6,328 bases of DNA from Woeseia sp. (GTDB taxonomy: Bacteria > Pseudomonadota > Gammaproteobacteria > Steroidobacterales > Woeseiaceae). Every line of letters starts with the position of its first letter. The first letter of the stretch is position 1. The notes under the pieces were generated by a model that saw only the letters and a list, made by a program, of their open reading frames with translations, did not search any database and had not been told where the DNA came from. Made by a program: the position numbers and the translations under genes. Positions 5,594-6,328 of the stretch are shown here, piece by piece. The DNA lies in NCBI GenBank assembly GCA_003229095.1, contig QIHS01000467.1, positions 1-6,328 of the forward strand, in the 5' to 3' direction.

Positions 5594-5618
5594 TATCAGC
5601 CAGATAAATAATCTGATA
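5594..5618. promoter_or_regulatory. AT-rich inverted repeats between the antitoxin region and merR remnant
   Basis: TATCAG (5594-5599) is the complement of CTGATA (5613-5618), and inside it CAGAT (5601-5605) pairs with ATCTG (5611-5615). The two stems are mutually exclusive as RNA. As DNA the site could be an operator for the leftward antitoxin operon, since it lies about 115-140 bp before its start. It also sits beside the point where merR coding begins, so it may simply mark the recombination junction. No convincing -35/-10 pair is seen. Confidence 0.25.
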
Positions 5619-5625
5619 GGGGGGT

Positions 5626-5889
5626 ATGCAAACCAGTGCCCAGCGCCTGGGTTTCACGCTTCAGGAGATCGGCAACCTCCTCGATCTGGGTGACGGACAC
5701 TGTGAAGACGTTTACGAACTTGCCGAACGCAAGTACTCAGAAATAGAGACACAGATCGCCGATTTACTGGCGATGAAAAAGAGCCTTAAAAGGTTGCTTG
5801 GCGATTGTGAAATCCGCAGTGGAACGGAAACCTGCCCCATCGTCGAGACTTTCGCCGGGCGGAATCACCGGTTAGCGGATCGGAATTAA
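5626..5889 (+). pseudogene. merR: MerR mercury-responsive regulator lacking its DNA-binding domain
   Basis: The 87 residues match the C-terminal part of mercuric regulator MerR: SAQRLGFTLQEIGNLLDLGD, then the dimerisation helix (about 29-58), then CPIVETF. Cys26, Cys61 and Cys70 show spacings of 35 and 9, identical to Cys82, Cys117 and Cys126 of Tn501 MerR, which bind one Hg(II) across the dimer. The offset is 56, so the protein lacks the first ~56 residues, the whole winged-helix DNA-binding domain. No such coding sequence lies in the 145 bp upstream. ATG 5626 is preceded by AGGGGGGT, a passable ribosome-binding site, so the fragment could be made. It could still dimerise and bind mercury, acting as a decoy or as a partner spoiling intact MerR, but could not activate transcription. 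It is codirectional with merT, unlike the divergent Tn21/Tn501 layout. Confidence 0.9.
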
Positions 5890-5890
5890 C

Positions 5891-5922
5891 TTGACTCTGT
5901 ACCAGCGTACAGAGTCCATGCT
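5891..5922 (+). promoter_or_regulatory. mer operator/promoter (MerR-type, for merT)
   Basis: The -35 box TTGACT (5891-5896) begins two bases after the merR-remnant stop. It overlaps a perfect inverted repeat, GACTCTGTAC (5893-5902) and GTACAGAGTC (5907-5916), separated by CAGC. The Tn501/Tn21 mer operator has the same design (CTCCGTAC, four bases, GTACGGAG) within an over-long spacer. Here the best -10 is CATGCT (5917-5922) with a 20-bp spacer, weaker than Tn21's TAAGGT with 19. In this family apo-MerR holds RNA polymerase and Hg-MerR untwists the spacer to activate. Activation would need an intact MerR from another locus. Confidence 0.85.
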
Positions 5923-5958
5923 CGGTAATACGTATTTGGAAAGTCCGGAGATTGAACG

Positions 5959-6324
5959 ATGACAAATGTGACCCCGACCACCAAAACTGACAATCGGTCG
6001 ATGATCGCTGCAGTGATAGCCGCAGTAGGCGCTTCGGTCTGTTGTGTAGGCCCATTGGTTTTACTGGCGCTGGGTATTGGCGGGACGTGGATCAGCAACC
6101 TGACGGCGCTGGAACCCTACCGCCCCATCTTTATTGGTATCACCCTGGTGTTTCTGTTTCTGGCCTTCCGAAAGCTTTATCTGGTCCCGGCCACGTGCGC
6201 ACCCGACGATGCGTGTGCTGTGCCTGCGACACGGCGCAACCAGCGCCTTATTTTCTGGGTGGTGACAGTGTTGCTGATTGCATTGTTGACCTTTCCCTAT
6301 TACGGCACGGTCTTTTTTGCCTGA
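5959..6324 (+). CDS. merT: Mercuric ion transporter MerT
   Basis: A complete 121-residue inner-membrane protein that takes Hg(II) from periplasmic MerP and passes it to cytoplasmic mercuric reductase MerA. Three membrane helices are visible at about 16-40, 46-70 and 96-115. The paired cysteines Cys28-Cys29 in helix 1 (GASVCCVGPLVLLALGIGG) and Cys80 and Cys86 in the cytoplasmic loop (ATCAPDDACA) keep the spacing of Cys24-Cys25, Cys76 and Cys82 of Tn501 MerT. Length is slightly above the usual 116, from a few extra N-terminal residues. GGAG at 5947-5950 stands 8 bases before ATG 5959, a good ribosome-binding site. It follows the mer promoter directly and should be the first gene of a merTP(A) operon running out of the window. 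No defect is seen. Confidence 0.97.
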   Translation: MTNVTPTTKTDNRSMIAAVIAAVGASVCCVGPLVLLALGIGGTWISNLTALEPYRPIFIGITLVFLFLAFRKLYLVPATCAPDDACAVPATRRNQRLIFWVVTVLLIALLTFPYYGTVFFA

Positions 6325-6328
6325 GCCG

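Overview
The window looks like a proteobacterial (probably gammaproteobacterial) chromosomal or integrated accessory region. The support for this is a roughly 50% GC composition, a gamma/beta-type mer module, and two sequences resembling the 3' end of a proteobacterial tRNA-Glu. No housekeeping gene is present and no species can be named. The recognisable content is of the defence, toxin-antitoxin and metal-resistance kind. Much of it is broken.

Positions 1-2918 hold the C-terminal part of a very large helical protein that begins upstream of the window. Its reading frame is split by an apparent 1-base deletion near 780-800, leaving a 272-codon frame-1 piece and a 716-codon frame-3 piece. The protein is not recognised with confidence. 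It looks like an alpha-solenoid of the kind found behind the ATPase core of STAND/NACHT-type proteins. Positions 2919-3229 are non-coding. They contain two partial tRNA-Glu 3'-end look-alikes 128 bp apart, a strong GC-rich hairpin between them, and three AATTRGACGGTAT-like repeats spaced 22-23 bp that end at the start of the next gene. That gene (3230-4477) is an intact AAA ATPase with a C-terminal DUF4143 / PD-(D/E)XK-like domain.

Positions 4471-5480 are a patchwork of minus-strand remnants. In transcription order they are an intact ribbon-helix-helix antitoxin, then the first ~50 residues of a PIN toxin fused in frame to an unrelated C-terminus, then the C-terminal ~125 residues of a DUF2399/TIGR02679 protein (JetD of type II Wadjet). 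The JetD piece lies in the same frame as the PIN chimera, separated from it by one stop codon and by an exact 8-bp direct repeat. A short minus-strand reading frame overlaps the antitoxin start by ATGA and may be a further remnant.

Positions 5626-6328 are the start of a mercury-resistance operon on the plus strand. It comprises a MerR that lacks its DNA-binding domain but keeps all three mercury-ligand cysteines, then a near-perfect MerR-type operator/promoter, then a complete merT. The rest of mer presumably lies beyond the window. The mer promoter looks functional, but the local MerR cannot bind DNA, so regulation would need another MerR. Overall the window reads as a recombination hotspot carrying an intact ATPase gene, decayed defence genes and a truncated mer insertion.
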